A DNA stretch of 64,000 nt from an uncultured Coriobacteriaceae bacterium (GTDB lineage: Bacteria > Actinomycetota > Coriobacteriia > Coriobacteriales > Atopobiaceae), in contig CADCPM010000023.1 in the NCBI GenBank assembly GCA_902803315.1, positions 17,401-81,400 on the forward strand, read 5' to 3'. The notes beneath the pieces are model-generated. The model saw nothing but the letters and a program-made list of their open reading frames with translations. It did no database searches and had not been told where the DNA came from. Both the position numbers and the translations under genes were made by a program. Shown in pieces: positions 24,526 through 33,467 of this stretch; the first letter of the stretch is position 1, and the number at the start of each line of letters is the position of its first letter.

Positions 24526-25494
24526 ATGGCTTCATTGCCCCTTGACTATATGGCGGACATTCTACGCGTGGACCTACGGCACATGGGCTGCTCGCGGATC
24601 ATCCTGCTGGGTGGGGAGGAAAGCATGACTTCTGGCGGCCTGCGGACGGCGCTTGCCAAATGGGGCCTGCAGGTGTTCGTGCCACCCGAGGCAGAGCGTG
24701 CGTGGATTGCCTCCCTCGCGGCCACGCCACCCGATGACTCTGCCACGGCAGACGTCGATCGGTTGAGGGCGCTGCTGGCAGACGGGGTGGAGCACGGCGT
24801 AGAGGCAATCGTTGCCACGAGTGACCGGCTCGCCGCGCTGGTAAACGCATGCGAGCTTTCCGTTCCCACGCTCGCGTACGATTCTTGGGGGAGCGCGGTT
24901 CGGCTGAGGAACGTCGTCTTCGACATGGGCGGGGTTCTGTTTCGATGGGACCCCCTTGCCATGGCGCGTCGCGTGTGCGATAGCGACGACGACGCCCAGC
25001 TCTTGTCACAGGCCGTGTTTGGCTCGTCGGAGTGGGTGTGGCAGGATGCCGGCGCGGTGGACGAGAAGACGGTTGCCTGGACGGCCAAGATGCGCGTTCC
25101 GCGGCGTCTGCATGCGAGCGTAGACAAGCTCGTGTACCACTGGCACGACCATCGCGTCCACATCCCAGGGATGGAGGAGCTTATCCGCGACCTGAAAGAC
25201 GCGGGGTTCGGCATCTATTTGCTTTCCAATGCAGGCGAGTCCTTTGCGCGCTACGAGGCGCAGCTGCCTGCGCGCGAGTGCTTTGACGGCACGGTGGTTT
25301 CGTGCTATGAGCACCTGGTTAAGCCCGACGAGCGTCTCTACCGCATTCTGCTGGAACGCTTTGGGCTTGAGGCGGGGGAGTGCCTGTTCATAGATGACAC
25401 GCTGCGCAACGTATACGGCGCGCGACGCGTGGGCATGCGCGCCCATCACTTTAGCGAGGACGTGGATGCCCTGCGCGCCGCGTTGCTGGGCTAG
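24526..25494 (+). CDS. HAD-superfamily hydrolase fused to an aspartate-racemase-like N-terminal region
   Basis: 322 residues. The C-terminal ~200 are a HAD-IA hydrolase of the YihX/epoxide-hydrolase-like group: VVFDMGGVLF (motif I), LLSNAG (II), KPDERLY (III) and FIDDTLRNV (IV) are all present. The N-terminal ~120 (RIILLGGEESMTSGGLRTALAKW, GVEAIVATSDRLAALV) look like one half of an Asp/Glu racemase without the catalytic cysteine pair, so this part may only bind a ligand. ATG 24526 follows TAAGGAG. It stands alone between repeats and a HTH gene. The phosphatase substrate is unknown. Confidence 0.82.
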   Translation: MASLPLDYMADILRVDLRHMGCSRIILLGGEESMTSGGLRTALAKWGLQVFVPPEAERAWIASLAATPPDDSATADVDRLRALLADGVEHGVEAIVATSDRLAALVNACELSVPTLAYDSWGSAVRLRNVVFDMGGVLFRWDPLAMARRVCDSDDDAQLLSQAVFGSSEWVWQDAGAVDEKTVAWTAKMRVPRRLHASVDKLVYHWHDHRVHIPGMEELIRDLKDAGFGIYLLSNAGESFARYEAQLPARECFDGTVVSCYEHLVKPDERLYRILLERFGLEAGECLFIDDTLRNVYGARRVGMRAHHFSEDVDALRAALLG

Positions 25495-25632
25495 CGTTGG
25501 CGAAGTCGGGTCAAGTGAAGCGGTCAAGCGAGGCCACAACACCAGGAGCGCAACCATCCGTTGCGTGACAACCCCAAACGCTGCTATTACGCTGTTCTTG
25601 TTTATGAGCGAACAGCAGAGAGAGGGGCGACT

Positions 25633-26451
25633 ATGGGAGTTGGCAAGACGATTCAGGGTGCGCGCAAGAGGGCCGGCCTCACGCAGGAACAGCTTGCGGC
25701 AGAGGTGTACGTTACGCGCCAGGCGGTGAGCCGATGGGAGAACGAAGAGAGCGAGCCGAGCGTCGACATGCGCAAGCTCTTGGCAAGCGTTTTGGACGTG
25801 CCGGTAACCGACCTGTTCGATCTGCCCGAGGGCCGTACCTGCCAGTGCTGCGGCACGCCCTTTGACGTGCCAAACATGCCGTTTGGAACGAATGCGGACG
25901 GAACGGAGAACCCCGACTACTGCGGGTGGTGCTACAAGGATGGCGAGTTTACCAGTTCCGGCCTCGACGAGATCATAGAGCGCAACGTTCCTTACCTCAT
26001 GCAGGCCACGAATTACACGCAGGAGGAGGCGGTCTCGTTTATGGGAGCGCTTCTGCCCACGCTCAAGCGGTGGAGCAACACGAAAAACCGCAACGTGGCC
26101 GCAAATCTTACGAAGAGCTCGCTGTACGTGTGTCCGAGCTGCTCAAATGTGGCGTGGTCGTCGGGCGAGGCAACGGTGAGCTGCTGCGGCAACGTGCTTG
26201 AACCGCTGCGCGCGTCCAGAAACGCCGGCATCCTGGATGCCACGGTGGAAGTGGTGGACGGTTGCCAGTGCGTGTGCATAAACCATCCCATGACCAAGGA
26301 GGACCATTTGCTGTTCATCGCAGCCGTGGGAGACGACCTTGTTCGGATCCGGCGGCTCTATCCCGAGCAGGAGGCGCGCGCCGAGTTCTACCTTCAAGGG
26401 CCTTGCGCGTTGTACGCGTACGGTACCGACTGCGGTTTGGTGAGGCTCTGA
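25633..26451 (+). CDS. XRE-type regulator with zinc ribbon and degenerate desulfoferrodoxin-like C-terminus
   Basis: 272 residues. Residues ~5-60 are a Cro/C1 helix-turn-helix (ARKRAGLTQEQLAAEVYVTRQ, AVSRWENEESEPS). A CxCC/CxxC zinc ribbon follows (TCQCCGTPF, DYCGWCY). From ~170 the sequence resembles desulfoferrodoxin: LYVCPSCSNVAW and SCCGNVLEPL for the small iron domain, then NHPMTKEDHLL, AEFYLQG and AYGTDCGLV for the superoxide-reductase domain. In the last motif the usual Cys and His ligands (YCNxHG) are replaced by Gly and Cys, so catalysis is unlikely. GAGAGGGG precedes the ATG. It could be an iron- or redox-sensing regulator; no target gene is evident. Confidence 0.8.
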   Translation: MGVGKTIQGARKRAGLTQEQLAAEVYVTRQAVSRWENEESEPSVDMRKLLASVLDVPVTDLFDLPEGRTCQCCGTPFDVPNMPFGTNADGTENPDYCGWCYKDGEFTSSGLDEIIERNVPYLMQATNYTQEEAVSFMGALLPTLKRWSNTKNRNVAANLTKSSLYVCPSCSNVAWSSGEATVSCCGNVLEPLRASRNAGILDATVEVVDGCQCVCINHPMTKEDHLLFIAAVGDDLVRIRRLYPEQEARAEFYLQGPCALYAYGTDCGLVRL

Positions 26452-26460
26452 TTCCCCGAT

Positions 26461-26489
26461 GGCACACGTATACTTGGTATAACTGTGCC
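26461..26489. promoter_or_regulatory. Promoter region with dyad upstream of small membrane protein gene
   Basis: GGCACA and TGTGCC flank GTATAC and GTATAAC, giving an imperfect dyad that includes a TATAAC -10-like box. It lies 40 bases before the next gene. An operator is possible. Confidence 0.3.
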
Positions 26490-26530
26490 GTCGGGCAAAA
26501 GAAGGACTGCGCAAGCCGGGGGAAGGCAAG

Positions 26531-26884
26531 ATGTGGAAAAGGCTTAAGGCATACAGAGACAAGATCCAGGCGCTTCTAGATGCCAACGACTCCGAGGTCG
26601 ACTGGGAGGCCGAGAGGCGCGAGCACCTGGTGCAGGTTTCGTTCTTCCAGCATGAGCGGCTTATCCACTTGCTGGTAACGCTTGCGTTCGCGCTCATGGA
26701 ACTCGTGAGCGCGGCGGTAACGATTCTCTTTCCCCAGCTCTTCTCGGCAGCGCTTACGGTCTTGTTCCTCGTTTTGCTCGTACCTTACATCGTGCACTAC
26801 TATCATCTGGAAAATGGCACGCAGGAGCTCTATGCACAGTACGACGAGCTGGCACGAAGGGCGAGCGAGCAAAGCGCGCGGTAA
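26531..26884 (+). CDS. Small two-helix membrane protein, function unknown
   Basis: 117 residues. A charged N-terminal helix (residues 1-40) leads to two hydrophobic segments (LVTLAFALMELVSAAVTILF and LTVLFLVLLVPYIVHYYHL) and a charged tail, so both ends should be cytoplasmic. GGGGAAGG precedes the ATG. I do not recognise the family. It is 79 bases after the HTH gene in the same direction and could share its transcript, though a promoter-like dyad lies between. Confidence 0.7.
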   Translation: MWKRLKAYRDKIQALLDANDSEVDWEAERREHLVQVSFFQHERLIHLLVTLAFALMELVSAAVTILFPQLFSAALTVLFLVLLVPYIVHYYHLENGTQELYAQYDELARRASEQSAR

Positions 26885-26928
26885 CGAGCTGGCTTTCGGT
26901 CTATCTTGGCGCAAAGGGCCTGTCTACT

Positions 26929-27163
26929 GACCCTAAAGCTGGGTCAAATCCGAGAGAGGCGCTGGAAAGCAAGCCATGCGAGTTCGCGGAGCGCCTCGGG
27001 CTGACGGGACGGGGCGGGACGAGCTCCGCGGGCGCAGTTTGCGCAGCGCTGTTTGAGCACGCGGAGCCTCTCCCTCCCCGCCCCGTCAGCCCGAGGCGGC
27101 GCGGCGCCGTCCGAGCGTGGCGCTTTCCACGTCCCCGGAGGGGTCTGACTCAGCTTTAGGGTC
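26929..27163. repeat. Giant hairpin (family D) between convergent genes
   Basis: The outer arms GACCCTAAAGCTG and CAGCTTTAGGGTC pair. Inside, GTCAAATCCGAGAGAGGCGCTGG recalls the 22667 element, and a second stem pairs CCTCGGGCTGACGGGACGGGG with CCCCGCCCCGTCAGCCCGAGG. A family-A half (GGGACTGTCCCCTTTTGCCCC) adjoins at 27166-27186. The 27.2-kb gene ends just beyond. Confidence 0.8.
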
Positions 27164-27193
27164 AGGGACTGTCCCCTTTTGCCCCGAATATCG

Positions 27194-27742
27194 CTAGTCG
27201 GTGCTGGCTGGCTGCTCGGTTTGCCTTGCGTTGTACTCTGCGATGGTTTGCGCCATGTCCTTGCGAACGGTAGAGATGTTGTTGGCAGCGGTGAGCGTGG
27301 CATCGCCTTTATCGCTAAACGTCATCTTGACCTCACCGGTCTGCGTGTTCCTCTGAGGTGTGGTGTAGGTAACTTCGATGCCCGTTTCGGTATCGGTAAG
27401 CGTGCACGTTCCGTCTTTCTCAATAAACTCACCGTTGAAGAAGGTGACGACGCCGGATGTTGTCTCCTTGAAAACAACCGTGGCATAGGTCTTGTCCACA
27501 TCGCTTGGCCTGCTCTCAAAGTAGAGCACGCCAAACGACCCGTCGTTGGTGGCACCCTCTGCGCCCCATTCGGCAACCGTTGGGTCGCCAGCCAATGCGG
27601 CGTCAGACGAGCTGCTCTGCACCGAACTGGTTGCCTCGGAGCTAGACGAGCTGCTTGTTTGCTGACCACCGCAGGCAATGAGCCCTGGCGTTATGGCAAG
27701 CGTGGCGGCGGCCGCAATTGCTACGAACTTCGATTTGAACAC
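27194..27742 (-). CDS. Conserved-type small lipoprotein, function unknown
   Basis: 182 residues starting at GTG 27742, with GAGAAGGGCGG just upstream; an ATG 21 bases earlier overlaps this site. A signal peptide (FVAIAAAATLAITPG) ends at the lipobox LIAC, and a Ser-rich linker follows. The mature part is predicted beta-rich (VLYFESRPSDVDKTYATVVF, VVTFFNGEFIEKDGTCTLTD, VTYTTPQRNTQTGEVKMTFS) and ends in a helical MAQTIAEYNAR. It resembles many small coriobacterial lipoproteins of unknown role. Genes on both sides face other directions, so it is probably monocistronic. Confidence 0.75.
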   Translation of the reverse strand: MFKSKFVAIAAAATLAITPGLIACGGQQTSSSSSSEATSSVQSSSSDAALAGDPTVAEWGAEGATNDGSFGVLYFESRPSDVDKTYATVVFKETTSGVVTFFNGEFIEKDGTCTLTDTETGIEVTYTTPQRNTQTGEVKMTFSDKGDATLTAANNISTVRKDMAQTIAEYNARQTEQPASTD

Positions 27743-28015
27743 TTTTCCGCCCTTCTCCTGCACACTTCCTATAACAACTAAAAAGTATAAACCAGGCGCA
27801 GCATATTTGCAAAAACAAGAGTTCAGCTAACTGGAGGCGTCCTGCACCTGCCGTTTACAAAATATTTCAATGAGGTTGGGCACGTTCCCCGACAAAATGA
27901 GCGAAGACGCCGATAAGCATCCATTCAGATGTTTATCATATTCAATTGGCCTGCAACGAACGTGCACGTTGCCAATACAAATCACGAATGAATACTTGCA
28001 AAGTGGGAGAGAAGC

Positions 28016-30952
28016 ATGTACAGGTCGCTGGTTTCTCATGTTGGAAGAGCTTTGTTGTTGGCGTTGCTCTGCGCGCTTGCGCTTGTTGTGGCAATGCCAA
28101 CCATTGCAAGCGCACAGGAAGAGGACGCGCAGGAATCGAACGGAAAGGTCGTGCGTGTTGGCTGGTACGACTCGGCCTTCCATAGCAAGGATGAGTTCGG
28201 AAGACGCTCGGGCTATGGCTACGAATACCAGCAGCGCATCGCCACCTATACCGGCTGGACCTACGAATATGTGGAGGGCAGCTGGTCGGAGTTGTACGAA
28301 ATGCTGGCTGCGGGCAAGATCGATCTGCTGAGTGACGTATCCTATACCGATGAGCGCGCCAAGCAGATCCTGTACTCCGCCGAGCCCATGGGGTCAGAGG
28401 GGTATCACGTCTTTATTTCTCCCACAAACAACGAGATCAAGCCAGACGACTTCTCTACCTTCAATGGCAAGCGGTTGGGCGTAAACAAGAACAGCATCCA
28501 GGAGAAGCTCTTCGTTGAGTGGGCGAATAAGCACGACGTCCATCCCGAGATCGTGGAACTCACGGAAAAGACCCCTGCGCTCTTGGACATGCTAGCCAAG
28601 GGCGAAATCGACATGCTGGTCACCTTGGATACCTACGGGAATTCGGCGGACGTCGTGCCGGTGTGCAAGATCGGATATGCGGAGTCGTTCTTTGGCATCA
28701 ACAAGAACCGGCCAGACATCAAGCGCGAGCTCGACATTGCCATGAACCGCAACCTGGAAGACAACCGCGACTACAACCTGCAGATGGCAGAGAAGTTCAA
28801 TCGTGCGAGCTCGGTGAACAGGTTCCTCACCGACGACGAGCGGGATTGGCTTGCCAATCACGGTACCATTCGTGTGGGATATCGCGACGATTTTCTCCCC
28901 TATAGCGATTGTGACGAAAGCGGCAAGCTCGTCGGTGCTCTTTCGGACTATCTTGAGCAGGCAAAGGGTGCCGAGAAGAACGCCGAGCTCAGCTTTGAGA
29001 CCCGTCCCTTCAAAACGACCAAAGACGCTCTTGAGGCTCTGGCGAAAAACGAGGTAGACTGCGTGTTCCCCATTGGCCTGAGCGCCTACGACGGCGAGCA
29101 GCAGGGGATTATTCTTACGGATCCCTTTGTGAGCACCGAGATGTATGCCGCCATGCGCGCGGCCGATCACGAGGGTATTTCGCCGGACAAGGAAATGAAG
29201 GTGGCCGTCCTCAAAGGGCACCCCAGCCACGAGTCCTTTATAAAGGACCATTTCCCCAAATGGAAGCTTGCGTACTACAATAACAATACCGAGTGCTTTA
29301 AGGCGGTGGGCGAAGGCGCCGCGGACTGTACGCTGGTAAGCAACTATCGAATAAATCGCGTTAACGACCTCTGCTCTCGGTATGGGTTGGCAACCCTTGC
29401 CACAGGCGAAACTCTGGACTTGGAATTTGCCACGCGTCGCGAGGACGATTGCCTGTACTCGATCCTGAACAAGGTTACCCGCTACGTTCCCGAATCCGCG
29501 ATCAACTCCTCGCTCACCAACCATGGCTTTAAGGACGAGAGGGTCACCTTTGGCGAATTCCTGAGGCAGCATCTCGTGCAGTTTATTGCCGTGGTGGCGG
29601 TTGTTGCCGTGGTGATTTTGGTGTTGGTGCTCAGGAACGTTAAGGCGGAGGCAAGGGTGGCCGAGGGCAACCAGATTATCTCCGAGGCCGAGAAGGACCA
29701 GCTTACCGATCTATACAACTGGAACTTCTTCCTCGTGTATGCCAATAGAATCCACCGAGAAGAACCGGCTCGGCCTATGGATGCGGTCGTTATGAACATC
29801 GATCGATTCCACTCCATCAATGCCTTGCATGGACGCGAATTTGGCGATCGCGTCCTGCGTCAGATGGGCGATCAGATACGAGGTTTCCTGAGGGAAACGG
29901 ACGGCATTGCCAGTCGCTTTGAGTCGGATCGCTTTGACATCTTCTGCGATCATCGAGAGGACTGGCAGGCCCAGTTTACGCACTTCCAAAGAGAGGTAAA
30001 CAAGGCGTTCCACAACGCCGGAATACATCTGCGCATGGGCGTGCAGCCGTGGCGGGAGGGGATGGAGCCCGTTCTGCAGTTCGATCGGGCCCGTACCGCC
30101 TGCAACCAGTCGCGCGGTAACTATGCGGCTCAGGCCGTTATCTATGATGCGGAAATGGAACGGCATGAGGAGCGCGACCAACGTCTGCTTAACGATTTGG
30201 GAAGAGCGCTCGAGCAACGCGAGTTTGAGGTGTATTACCAGCCCAAGTACGATATCCAAACGGAGCAGCCCACACTCTCAAGTGCCGAGGCGCTCGTTCG
30301 GTGGCGTCACCCCGAGCTGGGTCTTATCCCTCCGGCGGAGTTCATTCCCCTGTTTGAGCACAGCGGTCAGATCAGCGACCTCGACCACTATGTATGGGAA
30401 GAGGCTGCACGACAGACCGCTGCGTGGCGCGACCGTTACGGAAAGGCGCTGCCGGTCTCGGTCAACCTTTCGCGTGTGGACGTGTTTGACCCCGAGCTCA
30501 TTGCAAGGCTGGACGAAATCGTGGAAAGGCACAAGCTGAGCTATAGCGACCTTAAGCTGGAGGTCACCGAGTCTGCCTATACCGAAAACGCAGACCAACT
30601 CATCAAGGTTATCGAACGGCTTCGGAGCAAGGGCTACCAGATCGAAATGGACGACTTTGGCTCTGGCTATTCCTCCCTCAATATGCTTTCGTCTACGCCC
30701 GTGGACATCATTAAGATGGACATTGCCTTTATCCGCAACATTGAGCACAGCGAGAAGGACTTGCGCTTGGTGGAGCTCATAGTGGACATCGCTCGCTATC
30801 TTGATGTGCCCGTAATTGCCGAGGGCGTAGAGACGAAGACCCAGCTGGACTTGCTTAGGAAGACGGGTTGCAATCTGGTGCAGGGCTACTACTTCTCGCG
30901 TCCGCTCCCTGCCGATGAATTCGAGCAGAAGGTGCTTGGAGACAAGGCCTAG
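28016..30952 (+). CDS. Membrane c-di-GMP phosphodiesterase with two periplasmic SBP_bac_3 sensors, degenerate GGDEF and EAL
   Basis: 978 residues. A signal peptide (LLALLCALALVVAMPTIASA) is followed by two amino-acid-binding-protein-like domains (~40-265 from VRVGWYDSAF, and ~280-520 from IRVGYRDDFLPY). A membrane helix (FIAVVAVVAVVILVLVL, ~525-541) leads to a GGDEF-fold domain whose signature reads FESDRFDIF and so is inactive. The EAL domain (~735-975) is intact: AEALVRWRHP, SVNLSRVDV, LEVTESAY, MDDFGSGYSSL, IKMDIAFI, IAEGVETKTQ and VQGYYFSRP. It probably lowers c-di-GMP in response to amino-acid-like ligands. GGGAGAG precedes the ATG. Confidence 0.9.
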   Translation: MYRSLVSHVGRALLLALLCALALVVAMPTIASAQEEDAQESNGKVVRVGWYDSAFHSKDEFGRRSGYGYEYQQRIATYTGWTYEYVEGSWSELYEMLAAGKIDLLSDVSYTDERAKQILYSAEPMGSEGYHVFISPTNNEIKPDDFSTFNGKRLGVNKNSIQEKLFVEWANKHDVHPEIVELTEKTPALLDMLAKGEIDMLVTLDTYGNSADVVPVCKIGYAESFFGINKNRPDIKRELDIAMNRNLEDNRDYNLQMAEKFNRASSVNRFLTDDERDWLANHGTIRVGYRDDFLPYSDCDESGKLVGALSDYLEQAKGAEKNAELSFETRPFKTTKDALEALAKNEVDCVFPIGLSAYDGEQQGIILTDPFVSTEMYAAMRAADHEGISPDKEMKVAVLKGHPSHESFIKDHFPKWKLAYYNNNTECFKAVGEGAADCTLVSNYRINRVNDLCSRYGLATLATGETLDLEFATRREDDCLYSILNKVTRYVPESAINSSLTNHGFKDERVTFGEFLRQHLVQFIAVVAVVAVVILVLVLRNVKAEARVAEGNQIISEAEKDQLTDLYNWNFFLVYANRIHREEPARPMDAVVMNIDRFHSINALHGREFGDRVLRQMGDQIRGFLRETDGIASRFESDRFDIFCDHREDWQAQFTHFQREVNKAFHNAGIHLRMGVQPWREGMEPVLQFDRARTACNQSRGNYAAQAVIYDAEMERHEERDQRLLNDLGRALEQREFEVYYQPKYDIQTEQPTLSSAEALVRWRHPELGLIPPAEFIPLFEHSGQISDLDHYVWEEAARQTAAWRDRYGKALPVSVNLSRVDVFDPELIARLDEIVERHKLSYSDLKLEVTESAYTENADQLIKVIERLRSKGYQIEMDDFGSGYSSLNMLSSTPVDIIKMDIAFIRNIEHSEKDLRLVELIVDIARYLDVPVIAEGVETKTQLDLLRKTGCNLVQGYYFSRPLPADEFEQKVLGDKA

Positions 30953-30954
30953 CC

Positions 30955-30992
30955 AAAAAAGCTGACAAGTGACCTGTCCCCTTGTCAGCTTT
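30955..30992. terminator. Family-B hairpin after the EAL gene, probable terminator
   Basis: AAAAAAGCTGACAAG pairs with CTTGTCAGCTTT; the stem is followed by a short T-run. It lies three bases after the EAL stop codon. Confidence 0.65.
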
Positions 30993-31038
30993 CGCGTAGA
31001 ATATGCATCAATGTAATCTAAACGAAGGGTATGCGACT

Positions 31039-32076
31039 ATGAAAAGATTGCTGGCAATAGTGACGGTGTGTACGGCGTTGTGTGTGGCGCTCGCTGGGTG
31101 TGGGGTTGCGGCAACATCGCCCTCTTCCTCGCCATCGTCTTCCTCCACGGCGCAGGCACAGGGCATCGACTACCTGGCCCTGGTGAACAAGCTCAATCCC
31201 TTGCCCCAGGGCTGGGAGGAAGCGCTTCAAATTACGGAGGTCAAGAACTCCCTGGGCAGTGACGTAAAGGTTGAGAAGAAGGCGTACGAAGCCTACCAAA
31301 AGCTCAAGGAAGACCTCGAGAAAGAGGGCGTCAAGGTGGATCTGGACTCGGCCTATCGCAGCGTTGCCGAGCAGCAAAAGATCATGGACGACTTTACCAA
31401 GGAGAAGGGCGCCGACTACGCCAAGAAGACCGTCGCCACCCCTGGATACTCCGAGCACCATACGGGACTGGCCTTGGACTTGTACCTTAACATCGATGGC
31501 AAGGACGTTTACGAGAACGACGAGATGATAAGGCATCCCGAGGTTTGGGAGAAGATTCACGCTAAGCTGGCCGACTATGGCTTTATCCTGCGCTATCTTG
31601 AGGGCGCCGAGCACATTACGGGCTACGGCTACGAGCCTTGGCACATTCGCTACCTCGATGACCCCGCCATCGCCAAGGAAATCAAGGACAAGGGCATCAC
31701 CTTCGAGGAGTACAAGGCGGGCAAGACGTATCCCACAGTTTCGTATGACTATGGTCAGTCGAACCTCTATACCACCGAGGAGCTTGAGCAGGCAGCCATT
31801 CAAGTGAAGTGCGAGTTCGCCACGTTCGCAGGCTGCGAGCTTCACAACCTGCGCTATGCGGGCGACGAGTACAACACCAAGGAGAATCTGGATTGGCTGA
31901 AGGGTCTCGATAACAATGCGAACTACGTCCAGGTTGCCAAGATCCTCACCGACTTCCATTCTCCCGTCGAAGGTGGCGGTGCCTGGGAGGCAGACAAGGA
32001 GATGAAGGACTACGAGTGGTGGCTTGCGCGCGAGGAGGGCAAGGGCTGGCAGCTCGTTAGCTTTGGCTACAACTGA
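31039..32076 (+). CDS. VanY-type D-alanyl-D-alanine carboxypeptidase lipoprotein
   Basis: 345 residues. The signal ends at the lipobox LAGC. The M15B peptidase core spans ~100-245 with the zinc and catalytic motifs: LDSAYRSVAEQQ, GYSEHHTGLALDL (His and Asp ligands) and EPWHIRYLD (Glu and His). It should trim the terminal D-Ala of peptidoglycan stems at the cell surface. After the peptidase domain is a ~100-residue extension (YTTEELEQAAIQVKCEFATF ... GWQLVSFGYN) that looks like a separate small alpha/beta domain. ATG 31039 has GAAGGG upstream. It converges on the deacetylase remnant. Confidence 0.88.
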   Translation: MKRLLAIVTVCTALCVALAGCGVAATSPSSSPSSSSTAQAQGIDYLALVNKLNPLPQGWEEALQITEVKNSLGSDVKVEKKAYEAYQKLKEDLEKEGVKVDLDSAYRSVAEQQKIMDDFTKEKGADYAKKTVATPGYSEHHTGLALDLYLNIDGKDVYENDEMIRHPEVWEKIHAKLADYGFILRYLEGAEHITGYGYEPWHIRYLDDPAIAKEIKDKGITFEEYKAGKTYPTVSYDYGQSNLYTTEELEQAAIQVKCEFATFAGCELHNLRYAGDEYNTKENLDWLKGLDNNANYVQVAKILTDFHSPVEGGGAWEADKEMKDYEWWLAREEGKGWQLVSFGYN

Positions 32077-32106
32077 TTCCCGAGGATAAGGGAGCGGTGT
32101 CCGTGC

Positions 32107-32148
32107 GGTGCGCCCTTGGGTACGTCGAGACGTGCCCAAGGGCGCACC
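32107..32148. terminator. Hairpin between vanY and the deacetylase remnant
   Basis: GGTGCGCCCTTGGGTACGTC pairs with GACGTGCCCAAGGGCGCACC around a two-base turn. It abuts the end of deacetylase homology at about 32149 and may have replaced its 3' end. Confidence 0.65.
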
Positions 32149-32648
32149 GACCTCAGCCGCATCTGCCGTTGCTTCGTAGCGTTCATGCATGATGACGACG
32201 GATCCATCCCCAACGTGGCTCAGCACGTGATCGATGGTGCTTTGCGCATTTTCCGTTTCCCAGTCGCGCGGGTCAACGCTCCAGAAGACCGCAGGAAACC
32301 CCATTTTGCCCAAAACGGCGAGGGCATCGTCGCTCCAGGCGCCTCCGGGAGGTCTCATGATCGTTGGCGTCACGCCACAGGCGTCGCGTATGGCATCGCT
32401 TGTTCGCGAGAGCGTATGCCGTAGTTCCCCTTCGGAAATCTTACTTATGTATTCGTGACCCCAAGTGTGGTTTCGATTTGGAACCCTCCTGCAGCCATGC
32501 GCCTTAACTGGCGTTTGTGGCCTGCGACCCTTTTCCCCATGACGAAAAACGTTGCCTTCGCCCCCGCTTCCTCCAATACCGTAAGTACGCGGTCCGTTAC
32601 ATCAGAGGGGCCGTTGTCAAAGGTTAGCGCGATTTGCGGCCTATCCAT
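32149..32648 (-). pseudogene. Polysaccharide deacetylase (NodB-like), frameshifted and 3'-truncated
   Basis: The start at 32648 gives MDRPQIALTFDNGPSD, the first NodB motif, and continues to MAAGGFQI. There the frame slips: the next base triplets read NHTWGHEYISK (the HxxxH metal motif) only after restoring one G in the codon before Asn. The second frame then continues through TPTIMRPPGGAWSDDAL, FWSVDPRDWE and GSVVIMHERYEATADAAEV and is cut off at a hairpin. The ATG overlaps the GT51 gene stop. The intact protein would have deacetylated peptidoglycan or another glycan. Loss of function is likely unless the lost G is a sequence error. Confidence 0.85.
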
Positions 32649-33465
32649 GGGATGTCTCCATGGGGTTGTGATAGTCCTCGTTTTGGAAGGGGCCAAATCG
32701 CTCGTTTGTAAGCGTGATGTATTGCGGGTAGTTGTTGGTGTACTCGTCGGGCTTCCTGAGGTCGGGGTCGAGGCAATCGGCATGGTACGAGAGGATTTTC
32801 GAGGATTCCTCCTCGGTGAGGATCGGGTCCTTCGGGTTCATAAAGCGCACGATGCGCTTGTTTCGGAACCGCTCGAACACCTCGGGATACTGTATGGGGT
32901 TACCCCTGGTGGGAACAACCGGCAGTATGGCCAGCATGAACATTTGGTTGGCCGTCAGGTCCTTTGGCTCTCTGTTGAAGTAGAAGCGTGCCGCGTCGCC
33001 AACGCCGTACACGCCGTTTCCGTAATATATGACGTTGAGGTACAGCTCGAGTACCTTGTCCTTGCCCAGCCTGCGCTCTGCCTCCAGGGCAATAACGAGC
33101 TCCGTCGCCTTGCGCAGGTAGCTGTGGTCGAAGCTAAAGTACAGGTTCTTTACGAGCTGCTGCGTAATGGTGCTTCCCCCAACGGCGATCTTCCCCTTTT
33201 TGCGATTGATGTTCGCGGCGTCGCGGATTCCCTCCCAACAAAACGCCCCGTGGGTGTAGAAGCCCGAGTCTTCCGACTCCACGGTAAGCTGGACGAGCCG
33301 TTCGGGCAGATCCTGCAAGGCAACAAAGTCGGGCTGCGCCCTCCTTGTTTCGTAGAGTTCCTCGATCGGGCGTTTCTTGAGCAGAAGGAAGGCACGACCA
33401 ACGATTCCGGCTGGCAGGAGCAGTGTGCTGGCGGCGCCAATAAGTAGGGGAGTCGTCTTTTTCAC
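32641..33465 (-). CDS. mtgA: Monofunctional GT51 peptidoglycan transglycosylase
   Basis: 274 residues starting with GTG. An N-terminal membrane anchor (LLIGAASTLLLPAGIVGRAF) is followed by the GT51 domain: VESEDSGFYTHGAFCWEGI with the catalytic Glu, GGSTITQQLVKNLYF, RKATELVIALEAERRLGKDKVLELYLN, and YGVGDAARFYF. There is no transpeptidase domain, so it only polymerises glycan strands from lipid II. It begins two bases after the asparagine-synthase-like gene and overlaps the deacetylase remnant, so all three form one envelope operon. Confidence 0.88.
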   Translation of the reverse strand: MKKTTPLLIGAASTLLLPAGIVGRAFLLLKKRPIEELYETRRAQPDFVALQDLPERLVQLTVESEDSGFYTHGAFCWEGIRDAANINRKKGKIAVGGSTITQQLVKNLYFSFDHSYLRKATELVIALEAERRLGKDKVLELYLNVIYYGNGVYGVGDAARFYFNREPKDLTANQMFMLAILPVVPTRGNPIQYPEVFERFRNKRIVRFMNPKDPILTEEESSKILSYHADCLDPDLRKPDEYTNNYPQYITLTNERFGPFQNEDYHNPMETSHG

Positions 33466-33467
33466 TT

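Noticed and set aside
31018..32373. Long minus-strand open frame opposite vanY
   Set aside because: Only its first ~75 codons are meaningful (the second half of the deacetylase remnant). The rest is the antisense of vanY.
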